14,213 bases of DNA from an uncultured Campylobacter sp. (GTDB lineage: Bacteria; Campylobacterota; Campylobacteria; Campylobacterales; Campylobacteraceae): the NCBI GenBank assembly GCA_937965895.1, contig CALCKS010000130.1, positions 1-14,213 of the forward strand. Direction: 5' to 3'. The notes under the pieces are model-generated. The model made no database searches. It saw only the letters and a list, made by a program, of their open reading frames with translations, and was not told where the DNA came from. The translations under genes and the position numbers were made by a program. Shown in pieces: positions 1-6,684 of this stretch (the stretch's first letter is position 1; each line of letters begins with the position of its first letter).

Positions 1-263
1 TAGAGAATTTTACTCAATTTGCCTCAAAGTACTTTATGAACGTAAATCTAAGCGAGCTAAAAGAGGCCGCAAAAAACGGCGAGATCTCGATCTATGAGCT
101 AACGGTAACTGGCTCCATGAAAACTCCTGCTAAATTTTACGAGTTTATGGACGCGCTACAAAGCTACGAAAATATCGTCAAAATCGATTTTCCGATCGAA
201 ATGCGCAAGGATGCCGAGAAGATCGACGCGACCTTTGGCGTCAAAATTTATAGCTTAAGATAA
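1..263 (+). CDS. C-terminal fragment of a protein, possibly PilO-like
   Basis: The reading frame is open from base 3, so this is the tail of a gene that starts before the window. An internal ATG at 36 has no convincing ribosome binding site and is probably not the start. The visible 86 or so residues are alpha/beta in character: a short strand ending in TVTGS, a helix (FYEFMDALQSYENI), a strand (VKIDFPIEM), and a final strand (FGVKIYSLR). This order, a 'G-S...FY.F...L...IV.ID' core followed by a last strand near the C terminus, resembles the ferredoxin-like end of PilO/GspM-type proteins of type II secretion, type IV pilus or transformation machinery. That link is inference from pattern only; no catalytic motif is present. 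The stop at 261-263 lies 60 bp before the next gene, which has its own promoter. Confidence 0.5.
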   Translation, partial: ENFTQFASKYFMNVNLSELKEAAKNGEISIYELTVTGSMKTPAKFYEFMDALQSYENIVKIDFPIEMRKDAEKIDATFGVKIYSLR

Positions 264-290
264 ATCAAAGTTTTTACTCTCCGCTTTTTG

Positions 291-296
291 TATAAT
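291..296 (+). promoter_or_regulatory. Promoter -10 box for the DUF438 gene
   Basis: A perfect TATAAT lies 27 bp before the ATG at 324, preceded by T-rich DNA (tttttactct, cttttt) and no clear -35. This is the usual look of sigma-70 promoters in Campylobacter and Helicobacter. A ribosome binding site AAGGA at 313-317, six bases before the ATG, supports the start of the gene. Confidence 0.7.
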
Positions 297-323
297 CCTT
301 AAAATTTAAGTTAAGGACACAAA

Positions 324-1676
324 ATGATAAAATTTAACAACGCCGCCATTGCCTTGGCGACTGCGATTTTAAGGGATTATCTCAGCGGAACGGCAAATTT
401 TTTCGCCTCTAGAAAAGCTGCAAAATCGGAGCTAACGAAACTCACGCCGGCCGATTTTAAAAACGTGCGCGCAAATTTGCTAAATTTAGGCTTTAAGAGC
501 GAGTTTATCGACGAAAACGCCGCCGAGCTATCAGAAATCCTGCGCGGTATCCTAACAGCCGAGCGTCCCAACCTGCCAAAAGACCACCCCATCGCCACCT
601 ACATCAACGAAAACGATGCTGCGCGCGAGCTAATCGCAAAGGCAAAAGAGCTGCTAAAAAAGAAATTTATCAAAAACGAGTGGCTTGAAATTTACGACAA
701 ACTAGGCGGCTTTAACAGAACGCACTTTGCTAGAAAACAGCACCAACTCTACTCGATGCTCGAAAACAAGGGCTTTGACCGCCCGTCGCGCTTCATGTGG
801 AGCTTTGATAATAAGGTCCGCGACGGTATCGCCGCAGCGCGCGAGCTGCTAGATGGCGGCAAGGCTGATAAGTTTATCGTGGCTCAGCACGAGATCTACG
901 AAAACTTGCTCGATCTGCTCGCACGCGAGGAGGCGGCGCTCTATCCGACGTCGCTGGAGATGATCAGCGAGGAGGAGTTTCGCGCGATGAGACGCGGCGA
1001 TGATGAGATTGGATATTTTCTCATCGAAAAGCCGAGCGAATTTTATCCGTTAAATTTAGACTCCGGCGGCGGCTCGGAGGCAAATTTAAAGGATGTAAAT
1101 TCGCAAAGCGAGTCAAATTTAAGTGCGGTAAATTTACGAAAAGGCGACCTAAACGAAGCGGTTTTAAATCCGAATTTCCTAAAAGAGCTGTCAAATTTGA
1201 TGAGTAAATACGGGCTAAATCCAAACGCAAACAGCGATAAAAACGCCGTTTTTGACGTCGCTACGGGCAAGCTCACGCTAGAGCAAATCAACCTCATTTA
1301 TAAGCATATGCCCGTTGACCTCTCCTTCGTCGATGAAAACGAGATCGTGAAATTTTACACCGACACCAAGCACCGTATATTTCCGCGAAGCGCGGGCGTC
1401 ATCGGGCGCGACGTAAAAAACTGCCACCCGCGCGAGAGCGTAGCTAGCGTGCTGGAGATCATCGATGCGTTTCGCAAGGGCGAGCGTGACGAGATCGACT
1501 TTTGGCTGGAGCTTCACGGCAAATTTATCTACATCTACTACGCCGCAGTGCGCGATGAAAACGGCGTATTTAAAGGGGTGCTCGAGATGATGCAAGACGT
1601 CACGCGCATCCGCAGCCTAGAGGGCAAACGCACGCTGGTGACATGGGACGATCTAAAGAAAAAATACGGGGAGTGA
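324..1676 (+). CDS. DUF438 protein with hemerythrin-like and PAS domains
   Basis: A 450-aa cytoplasmic protein of the DUF438 family; the role is unknown, but its domains suggest sensing of gas or redox state. Residues about 1-85 match the helical DUF438 head. Residues about 86-210 form a hemerythrin-like HHE bundle: H88 in DHPI, H134 and H140, the family's 'LENKGF..PSRFMW' segment at 146-159, H189, E193 and an EE pair at 202-203 before LYP. These could bind a di-iron or similar centre, though the usual KEN tract reads KQH here. Residues about 313-430 are a PAS domain with the family signature GRDVKNCHP (361-369) and a final LEMMQDVT strand, ending in the typical LEGKRTL. Between them, residues 241-305 are a low-complexity linker rich in NL pairs, encoded by AAATTT words. 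No membrane segment and no output domain (kinase or methyl-accepting) are visible. The start is set by AAGGA at 313. The gene is monocistronic and ends facing the DUF2971 gene. Confidence 0.88.
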   Translation: MIKFNNAAIALATAILRDYLSGTANFFASRKAAKSELTKLTPADFKNVRANLLNLGFKSEFIDENAAELSEILRGILTAERPNLPKDHPIATYINENDAARELIAKAKELLKKKFIKNEWLEIYDKLGGFNRTHFARKQHQLYSMLENKGFDRPSRFMWSFDNKVRDGIAAARELLDGGKADKFIVAQHEIYENLLDLLAREEAALYPTSLEMISEEEFRAMRRGDDEIGYFLIEKPSEFYPLNLDSGGGSEANLKDVNSQSESNLSAVNLRKGDLNEAVLNPNFLKELSNLMSKYGLNPNANSDKNAVFDVATGKLTLEQINLIYKHMPVDLSFVDENEIVKFYTDTKHRIFPRSAGVIGRDVKNCHPRESVASVLEIIDAFRKGERDEIDFWLELHGKFIYIYYAAVRDENGVFKGVLEMMQDVTRIRSLEGKRTLVTWDDLKKKYGE

Positions 1677-1698
1677 TAGTTTACGACCAATAAATTTA

Positions 1699-1733
1699 CT
1701 TGAACTTAGTAGCCAAGGGTTACTAAGTTCAAG
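1699..1733. terminator. Strong hairpin between convergent genes
   Basis: Two 16-base arms (cttgaacttagtagcc and ggttactaagttcaag) pair around a 3-base AAG loop with one G-U pair; the outer 13 bp are perfect. It lies between the convergent DUF438 and DUF2971 genes and could stop transcription from both sides. There is no immediate T run on either strand, so a purely intrinsic terminator is uncertain. It also lies at the left edge of the AT-rich segment and could be an inverted repeat related to that segment's arrival. Confidence 0.6.
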
Positions 1734-1761
1734 ATATTATAAATCAATTTTTGTTTGTATC

Positions 1762-2532
1762 TTAGATATCTATAAGCTCATCATCATATCTGCTTTTATA
1801 CATGCTAATTTTTACTTTATTGTCGTTTAATATATGCTTTATAGCACTTACTAAACATTTCAAATTGCAAGCTATATTGTTTTCGCCATAATTAACTCTA
1901 GGCAAAAATCCCCTTCCTAGAACTATACGCTCTATATCTATATCTACATTATTGCAAACATTGTCCAATATTGCCCTATATTCATGCTCATATTCCCAAA
2001 CATTATCTTTTCTGGTTAATATGTCGATTATGTTTTTTTCAGAATGGAAATATGATTTACCTTCATAAATATTGATATCTTTAATTTTCTGACGATATCT
2101 TACCTTTTTTACATATTTTCTACGAAATGCTTCTTTTACACTAAAATCTATCCTTAGCCCTAGATGACTATTTGCATAATGTGCCCACATAAGTAGCTCG
2201 TGATTTCTATATTTACCGTTTTTCTCAAAATCATCAAATTTCTCACTAAAACAACATATATTTTTTTCTAGTTTTCTTTCATACATATTATCTAACACTT
2301 CTTTAATACTAATTCCTTGTTTATATATAGCGTTAAACCAACCCTCTCTAGCGTCATTAAAGGTAGTAAAATTAGGAGCGTAAAGTTGTTTATTTTCCAA
2401 TATGCCTCTTAAGCGCTTATTACTGTCAGAATAAAGCGAACATACAAAATTAGAATGAACATCTATTTCGCCGCCATGAACAAACGGTCTAAATTTTGAA
2501 AATATCTTGATTTTCTCTTTTGTTTGCGACAT
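1762..2532 (-). CDS. DUF2971 domain protein, accessory gene
   Basis: A 256-aa protein with the marks of DUF2971, a family of unknown function found scattered in bacterial accessory DNA: an early 'FNDAREG' (58-64), 'NICCFSE' (91-97), the signature LLMWAHYANSHLGLRIDF (113-130), and a W-E-Y-E-H-E-Y-R block at 179-186. No signal peptide or membrane segment is visible, so it is probably cytoplasmic. The gene is far richer in A and T than both neighbours and uses codons such as ATA and TTA freely, which points to recent acquisition. It stands alone, convergent with the DUF438 gene. The start at 2532 has an AGAGGA about eight bases upstream on its strand. Some DUF2971 genes occur among phage-defence or toxin genes; nothing here shows such a role, so function is left open. 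Confidence 0.82.
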   Translation of the reverse strand: MSQTKEKIKIFSKFRPFVHGGEIDVHSNFVCSLYSDSNKRLRGILENKQLYAPNFTTFNDAREGWFNAIYKQGISIKEVLDNMYERKLEKNICCFSEKFDDFEKNGKYRNHELLMWAHYANSHLGLRIDFSVKEAFRRKYVKKVRYRQKIKDINIYEGKSYFHSEKNIIDILTRKDNVWEYEHEYRAILDNVCNNVDIDIERIVLGRGFLPRVNYGENNIACNLKCLVSAIKHILNDNKVKISMYKSRYDDELIDI

Positions 2533-2716
2533 TTTTATAATCCTCTATTAAATAATATTATCTAGCATATGAAACAATAGCATATTTTAAATATTTTTTG
2601 AATTAATTTTTAGTAGATTTACATTGTTCTTGTATAAAAATCAAGACATTGCAACTGCGAGCAATAGAATGGTTAATACTTAGTTTACCAGACAATGTGA
2701 CAGCTCCGCACGATTT
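2533..2716. other. AT-rich non-coding stretch at the edge of the accessory segment
   Basis: About 184 bp between the DUF2971 start and the truncated phosphoesterase. It contains the DUF2971 promoter region and no open frame with a credible start. On the minus strand at 2720-2673 one frame reads as a short peptide resembling the start of an IS200-type transposase but broken by stops (see findings). Otherwise nothing is recognised. Confidence 0.5.
2557..2562 (-). promoter_or_regulatory. Possible -10 box for the DUF2971 gene
   Basis: On the minus strand GATAAT (five of six matches to TATAAT) lies about 25 bases before the ATG at 2532, in very AT-rich DNA. No clear -35 is seen. Such DNA gives chance matches, so this is tentative. 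Confidence 0.35.
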
Positions 2717-2836
2717 TCAAGTAGCAAGGAGATTTTCATCCATCTCGGCCACGTTCGCGCCTTTTCTAAAATTCGGGTATTTTTTCAGCACCAGCTCTTG
2801 GCCGAAGTGCAAATCGGAGGTAAAATAAACACTCAT
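2717..2836 (-). pseudogene. Truncated calcineurin-like metallophosphoesterase
   Basis: The reading frame starts at ATG 2836, overlapping the tilS stop as ATGA, and gives only 39 codons before TGA. The product begins MSVYFTSDLHFGQ and reaches AEMDENLLA. This matches the N terminus of calcineurin-like phosphoesterases, where SD.HFGH carries the first metal ligands (D8, H10 here; the usual final His reads Gln) and an 'EMDE.LI..WN' stretch follows. Intact members are commonly 150-200 aa or longer, so the later metal-binding motifs (GD, GNH, H.H) are missing. The homology stops near base 2720, just where the sequence turns AT-rich toward the DUF2971 gene. A deletion or insertion therefore removed the rest. 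The coupling with tilS says it was once the last gene of the panC operon. The remaining peptide cannot be an active enzyme. Confidence 0.72.
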
Positions 2837-3819
2837 AAAATCTCCTCAAATAGCGCAAGATCCGCGCCCGAAGCAAACAAAAACCCGCGGTTTATCGGCG
2901 GGATGGCGAGCCGTCTGCATGCTTCTTTAAATTTCTTTTCCATCGTAGGCTTAACGTAAGGCGTCACAAGGATAAATTTTGCGCCCGCTCCCACGGCTAC
3001 CTTGCCGCCTAGCACGCAGTCCGTACCGTTTTCTAGGCAGCGAGCGCATTCGTTTCGCTGTGCGGCGCTTAGCACGAGCCCTAGCCGCTTGCATGCCTGA
3101 TCCGCGCCGCGAAGCTCGTTTGGACCGCGTTTTATGAGGTAAATTTTAGGCGCGGGATTAGAAATTTCAGGGGCCAAAGTTAACGCGTCGACCGCCAAAA
3201 ACTCAAAGCTTTTTTTCACGCCGCTAAAGTATTCGTCCAAAAACGGCTCGCTAAATTTCGCGCGAACAAAGCCTCGTTTAAACCGATCCGTCAAATTCGT
3301 CTCGTCGGTGAAGTATTTTAGGTTTCGCCCCTTTAAAAACCGCTCCAGCTCGCACTTTCGTACGCCTAAAAGCGGACGAGCGATCACGTAGTCCTCGCGG
3401 GCTTCGAGCTCTTGCATACCCAGTAGCTCACTAAGCCCAGCGCCGCGGCCAAGCTGCATCAAAAACCACTCGAATTTATCGTCAAACTGATGCGCTAAGA
3501 TCAAATTTTCATATCCCCGCTCGCGGCAAATCTCGGCAAAAAAATCATATCTAGCCGCGCGCGCTTCGTGCTCGAAATTTGACTCGCCCAGCTGCACGCT
3601 TTTTACGTAGATTTGTTTGTTAAATTTAGCCGCTAGGTCTTGTGCCGAGGCGATCTCGTCCTTACTTTGCGCGCGGACGTTATAATCCACGATCGCAAGG
3701 TCAAATTTCACGCCCGCCTCGTCTAGAAGGTAAAAAAGCGCCGTGCTATCGACGCCGTGCGAAAATGCAAGCAGATTTCGCCCCGATTTTAGCTTGCGTA
3801 AAACGGGCGCGCTTGGCAT
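2833..3819 (-). CDS. tilS: tRNA(Ile)-lysidine synthase
   Basis: This enzyme uses ATP and lysine to convert C34 of the CAU-anticodon tRNA-Ile2 to lysidine, so that it reads AUA; it is essential in most bacteria. The 328-aa protein has the N-type ATP pyrophosphatase fold: a PP-loop at 20-25 (SHGVDS), 'LAHQFDDKFEWFLMQLGRG' covering the second conserved segment, and the TilS signature DETN...RGFVR. The canonical PP-loop is SGGxDS; His in place of the first Gly (H21) is odd and may be lineage-specific. It is of the short class without the extra C-terminal domains of the E. coli enzyme. The ATG at 3819 lies one base after the rimO stop, and its own stop overlaps the next start as ATGA, so translation is probably coupled through the panC-rimO-tilS operon. 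Confidence 0.93.
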   Translation of the reverse strand: MPSAPVLRKLKSGRNLLAFSHGVDSTALFYLLDEAGVKFDLAIVDYNVRAQSKDEIASAQDLAAKFNKQIYVKSVQLGESNFEHEARAARYDFFAEICRERGYENLILAHQFDDKFEWFLMQLGRGAGLSELLGMQELEAREDYVIARPLLGVRKCELERFLKGRNLKYFTDETNLTDRFKRGFVRAKFSEPFLDEYFSGVKKSFEFLAVDALTLAPEISNPAPKIYLIKRGPNELRGADQACKRLGLVLSAAQRNECARCLENGTDCVLGGKVAVGAGAKFILVTPYVKPTMEKKFKEACRRLAIPPINRGFLFASGADLALFEEIL

Positions 3820-3820
3820 T

Positions 3821-5128
3821 TTAGGCCTTTGCCGTGATCTTGCCTAGCGCCTGGCTGCCCGCTACCTGCGTGATCTCGCACCAGTAGCGACCGCCGATTT
3901 CTAGCTGTTCCACGTCGCTTTCGTTGATCAAAATTTCACCGTCGATGTCCTTATCCCAAAGCGCCTTTTTCGCGGCGTAAAACATCTCGCCCTCGCTGCT
4001 TTCGCCCTCTAGCGATACGATAAATTTTTGCCCCAGCTCCTGCGCGAAGCTCGCTTCGATCGCGGCGCGAGTGATCTTTTCGATCTTGCTTAGGCGCTTT
4101 GAGATGATTTTAGAGGGCACTTGCTCCATCTCGTATGAGAGAGTGTCTTCTTCTTTGGAGTAAGCAAACGCCGAAATACGGTCAAATTTAAACTCCTGCA
4201 AAAACGCGCAAAGCTCGTCGAATTCGGCTTCGCCCTCGCCAGGGTGCCCTACGATGACGCCCGTTCGTAAAAACGCACCAGGCGCGCTTTTCATCAAATT
4301 TAAAAGCTCTTTGATCCGCGCCGCGCCGCTTCCGCGCCTCATGATTTTTAGCATCTTGTCGCTGGCGTGCTGGATCGGCATATCAAAGTAGTTCACAAAT
4401 ACCGGCGAGGCGATGATGCGCTCCACTAGCGCGTTTGAGGTCGTGCTCGGGTATAGATAAAGTATGCGCGCGGTTTTGACGCCCTCGATCTTTTCGACCG
4501 CGTCGATGAGTGAAATAAGTCCGTCGCTAACCGCGTGATCGCGCATATACGAGCTGCTGTCTTGCGAGAGGAAGCTAAAGTCGTAGTAGCCCTTTTTTAC
4601 GAGCTTTTGCACCTCGTCTACGATGTTTTCGAGCGAGCGGGATTTTAGCTTACCTTTAAAGGTAGGTATTGCGCAGAAGCTGCATTTTTGGTTACAGCCT
4701 TCTGAAATTTTGATGTAAGCGTGGTAGTTTGAACCCGTTATCACGCGCTCTTCGCTTGCTTGCAGGTAGGTGCTCGGGCTAAATAAATTTTGCTTTTTTA
4801 GGATGATTTCATCGATCTTATCGTAGTCTCCGACGCCGGTAAATAGATCGACCTCGGGCAGCTCTTTCATTAGCTCCTCGCGGTAGCGCTGCATAAGGCA
4901 GCCAGTGACTACAAGCAGAGAGTCTTTTTTACGTGCTTCGTGCATATCCAGGATCGCGCGGATGCTTTCTTCTTTGGCCGAATTTATAAAACCGCAGGTA
5001 TTTACGATGATGACGTCGGCGCGCGCGACCTCGGGCGTGATCTCGTAGTTTTGCAGGCGTCCGAGCATGATTTCAGAATCCACCAGATTTTTGTTACAGC
5101 CTAAGGATACTAAGTGAAGTTTGCCCAT
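3821..5128 (-). CDS. rimO: Ribosomal protein S12 methylthiotransferase
   Basis: This radical-SAM enzyme adds a methylthio group to the conserved aspartate of ribosomal protein S12. The 435-aa protein shows the family's three parts. The N-terminal UPF0004 domain carries cluster cysteines C11 (LGCNKN), C45 (NTCGF) and C77 (TGC). The radical-SAM domain has C145, C149 and C152 in EGCNQKCSFCAIP. A C-terminal TRAM-like domain from about residue 370 ends near ITAKA. The opening 'LVSLGCNKNLVDSE' and the S.GCN motif favour RimO over its tRNA-modifying relative MiaB. Length is normal. The start lies one base after the panC stop and the gene is followed one base later by tilS, so it is the middle gene of a tight operon. 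Confidence 0.95.
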   Translation of the reverse strand: MGKLHLVSLGCNKNLVDSEIMLGRLQNYEITPEVARADVIIVNTCGFINSAKEESIRAILDMHEARKKDSLLVVTGCLMQRYREELMKELPEVDLFTGVGDYDKIDEIILKKQNLFSPSTYLQASEERVITGSNYHAYIKISEGCNQKCSFCAIPTFKGKLKSRSLENIVDEVQKLVKKGYYDFSFLSQDSSSYMRDHAVSDGLISLIDAVEKIEGVKTARILYLYPSTTSNALVERIIASPVFVNYFDMPIQHASDKMLKIMRRGSGAARIKELLNLMKSAPGAFLRTGVIVGHPGEGEAEFDELCAFLQEFKFDRISAFAYSKEEDTLSYEMEQVPSKIISKRLSKIEKITRAAIEASFAQELGQKFIVSLEGESSEGEMFYAAKKALWDKDIDGEILINESDVEQLEIGGRYWCEITQVAGSQALGKITAKA

Positions 5129-5129
5129 C

Positions 5130-5951
5130 TTATACCCACAGATTGTCGATCAGACGCGTTTTGCCGACATACGCGGCGACTAGGATGATGGTGTTGTCCG
5201 GCTCTATTAGCGAGATCTCGTTTAAATTTCTATCCACGATCGCGACGTAATCGACGTTTAGCGGTTCTAGGGTTTGTAGCATCTCGCCCTTTATCGTTTG
5301 TGCGCTCAGCTCGCCGGCCGCGATCAAATTTGATGCTTTTTTAAGCGAATGAGAAAGCTTAAGCGCTTCAAGCTTTTGCCCTTCGTCCAGGTAGGCGTTT
5401 CGCGAGCTAAGCGCCAGTCCGTCGCGCGCGCGAATGATCTCGCAAGGCACGATCTCTAAATTTAAAAAACAGGTCTTTACGAAATTACGCACGATGAGCA
5501 GCTGCTGCGCGTCCTTTTTGCCCATATAGACGCGCTTTGCGTTTGTTAGATTAAAGAGCTTGTTTAGCACGCGAAGCACGCCGTCAAAGTGTCCTGGGCG
5601 AGTCTTGCCCTCAAGCATGCTTGCTAAATTTTCAGGCGCGCTGATTAGCGGCTCGGTATCAAAATATAGCTCCCTAGCCTCAGGCGCAAACATCGCATGT
5701 ACGCCCAGCTCCTCGCAAATTTTAGCGTCGTTTTGTTCGTTTTTCGGATAATCTTCAAAGTCCTCGCCGGCTAAAAACTGCGCCGGGTTTACAAACGTCG
5801 AAACGATCGCAGTTTTGTTTTCTGCTACGCACTTTTCTATGAGGCTAGCGTGCCCGCCGTGAAGCGCGCCCATAGTGGGTACAAAGCCGATATTTTGGGG
5901 ATTTGCCGCGACGAAATCTCGCAGCTGTTCTGCTGTTCTTAAAATTTGCAT
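5130..5951 (-). CDS. panC: Pantothenate synthetase
   Basis: PanC joins pantoate and beta-alanine with ATP through a pantoyl-adenylate to make pantothenate, the precursor of coenzyme A; it is cytosolic. All diagnostic motifs are present in the 273-aa product: PTMGALHGGH (25-34, the HxGH nucleotide site), STFVNPAQF (51-59), RPGHFDGV (118-125), GKKDAQQ (144-150) and RARDGLALSSRN (174-185). Length is typical. It is the first gene of the minus-strand operon panC-rimO-tilS; panB and panD are not beside it. The ATG at 5951 is preceded by AGAAGAG, and an extended -10 promoter lies about 40 bases upstream. Confidence 0.96.
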   Translation of the reverse strand: MQILRTAEQLRDFVAANPQNIGFVPTMGALHGGHASLIEKCVAENKTAIVSTFVNPAQFLAGEDFEDYPKNEQNDAKICEELGVHAMFAPEARELYFDTEPLISAPENLASMLEGKTRPGHFDGVLRVLNKLFNLTNAKRVYMGKKDAQQLLIVRNFVKTCFLNLEIVPCEIIRARDGLALSSRNAYLDEGQKLEALKLSHSLKKASNLIAAGELSAQTIKGEMLQTLEPLNVDYVAIVDRNLNEISLIEPDNTIILVAAYVGKTRLIDNLWV

Positions 5952-5988
5952 TTTCTCTTCTTTAAAATATAGAAATATAAGACTAAAG

Positions 5989-5997
5989 ATTATATCA
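5989..5997 (-). promoter_or_regulatory. Extended -10 promoter for the panC operon
   Basis: The minus strand reads TGATATAAT, a perfect extended -10 box (TGnTATAAT), preceded by a run of eight T. It lies 37 bases before the panC ATG, giving a leader of about 30 nt. No clear -35 is present, as is usual for this group. Confidence 0.72.
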
Positions 5998-6115
5998 AAA
6001 AAAACTAAAGGTATAAATTAACTCTAAGCAGCAATCTGTTTAGCGAGTATTAATCAATAAATAATAAAATTCTTCTCACGAGCTTTAGCTCCAAAATAAC
6101 AAAAAAGGAACAAAA

Positions 6116-6415
6116 ATGGCTACTCAAGAGATAAATTTGGAGTCTTTAAAAAAAGATATCGACTCTTTAAAAGCAGATCTAAAAGATGTCGTAAAATCGA
6201 TCAAAGACGCAGGCGTGCAGCGCGCAGAGTCTGCCAAAGACAAAATCCTAGATCAACTAAATAGCGACGAAATTAAAAAATATATAGACGATCTAAGACT
6301 AAAAGGTAAAGACGGTATAGAAAACGTAAACGACGCAATAAAGCAAGACCCGATAAAAAGCATTGCTATCGCTGCAGGCGTTGGATTTTTAGCCGCTTGG
6401 TTGCTAAAAAAATAA
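6116..6415 (+). CDS. DUF883 (ElaB/YqjD-like) tail-anchored membrane protein
   Basis: A 99-aa protein with a long charged, coiled-coil-like helix (residues about 5-75, with LKKDIDSLKADLKD heptads) and one C-terminal membrane segment (about 80-96: 'SIAIAAGVGFLAAWLL') ending in KK. The 'DP..S..IAAGVGFL' end is the DUF883 signature. In E. coli, YqjD and ElaB are inner-membrane proteins whose N-terminal part binds ribosomes in stationary phase; whether this one does so is inference. AAGGA six bases before the ATG supports the start. It is the first of three overlapping small genes, and the TAA stop shares its last base with the next ATG (TAATG). It diverges from panC across a 164-bp gap; its own promoter is not clear. 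Confidence 0.8.
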   Translation: MATQEINLESLKKDIDSLKADLKDVVKSIKDAGVQRAESAKDKILDQLNSDEIKKYIDDLRLKGKDGIENVNDAIKQDPIKSIAIAAGVGFLAAWLLKK

Positions 6416-6684
6416 TGGCCGGCATATCTGAATTTATAGTTTCGGTAGTAGAGCTCTTAGACGCTCAAGCCGACGACATTAGGTGCTCTTTTTTAAGGAG
6501 CGCCAATTCGGTTTTATTAAATACGATAACTAGCGTAATCTGCATTATAGGTTTGGTATTTTTCTTACTGGGGCTACACACGCTCCTTGAAAAAACTATC
6601 GGAGAAATTTGGGCGTATTTTGCCTGCTCTGCTGTAGCTTTTTTATCTTCGATTATCGTATACAAGGTATTCCGTGCAAAGTGA
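6415..6684 (+). CDS. YqjE-like small two-helix membrane protein
   Basis: Taking the ATG at 6415, which overlaps the previous stop as TAATG, the product has 89 residues; an upstream in-frame GTG at 6397 would add six residues inside the previous gene and is less likely. Two membrane segments are visible: about 33-56 (a stretch centred on VICIIGLVFFLLG) and about 66-84 (IWAYFACSAVAFLSSII), joined by a short loop, with a charged N-terminal helix. Size and topology fit the YqjE/phage-holin-3_6 family, which in enterobacteria follows yqjD. The identity rests mainly on topology and gene order, with only weak sequence likeness. The function of YqjE is unknown. It overlaps the following gene by 11 bases. 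Confidence 0.62.
   Translation: MAGISEFIVSVVELLDAQADDIRCSFLRSANSVLLNTITSVICIIGLVFFLLGLHTLLEKTIGEIWAYFACSAVAFLSSIIVYKVFRAK

Noticed and set aside
36..263. A complete 75-aa gene starting at ATG 36
   Set aside because: The same frame stays open to base 3 and there is no ribosome binding site before 36, so it is better read as the tail of a longer gene.
1021..1595. Overlapping minus-strand open frames inside the DUF438 gene
   Set aside because: Antisense to a gene with clear domain signatures; their repetitive SF/NL content only mirrors the AAATTT words.
2620..2826. Open + strand frame across the phosphoesterase breakpoint
   Set aside because: It lacks a supported start, and more than half of it is antisense to the phosphoesterase remnant.
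6397..6414. Upstream GTG start for the YqjE-like protein
   Set aside because: It would lie within the preceding gene without its own ribosome binding site; the TAATG overlap at 6413-6417 is the more usual arrangement.
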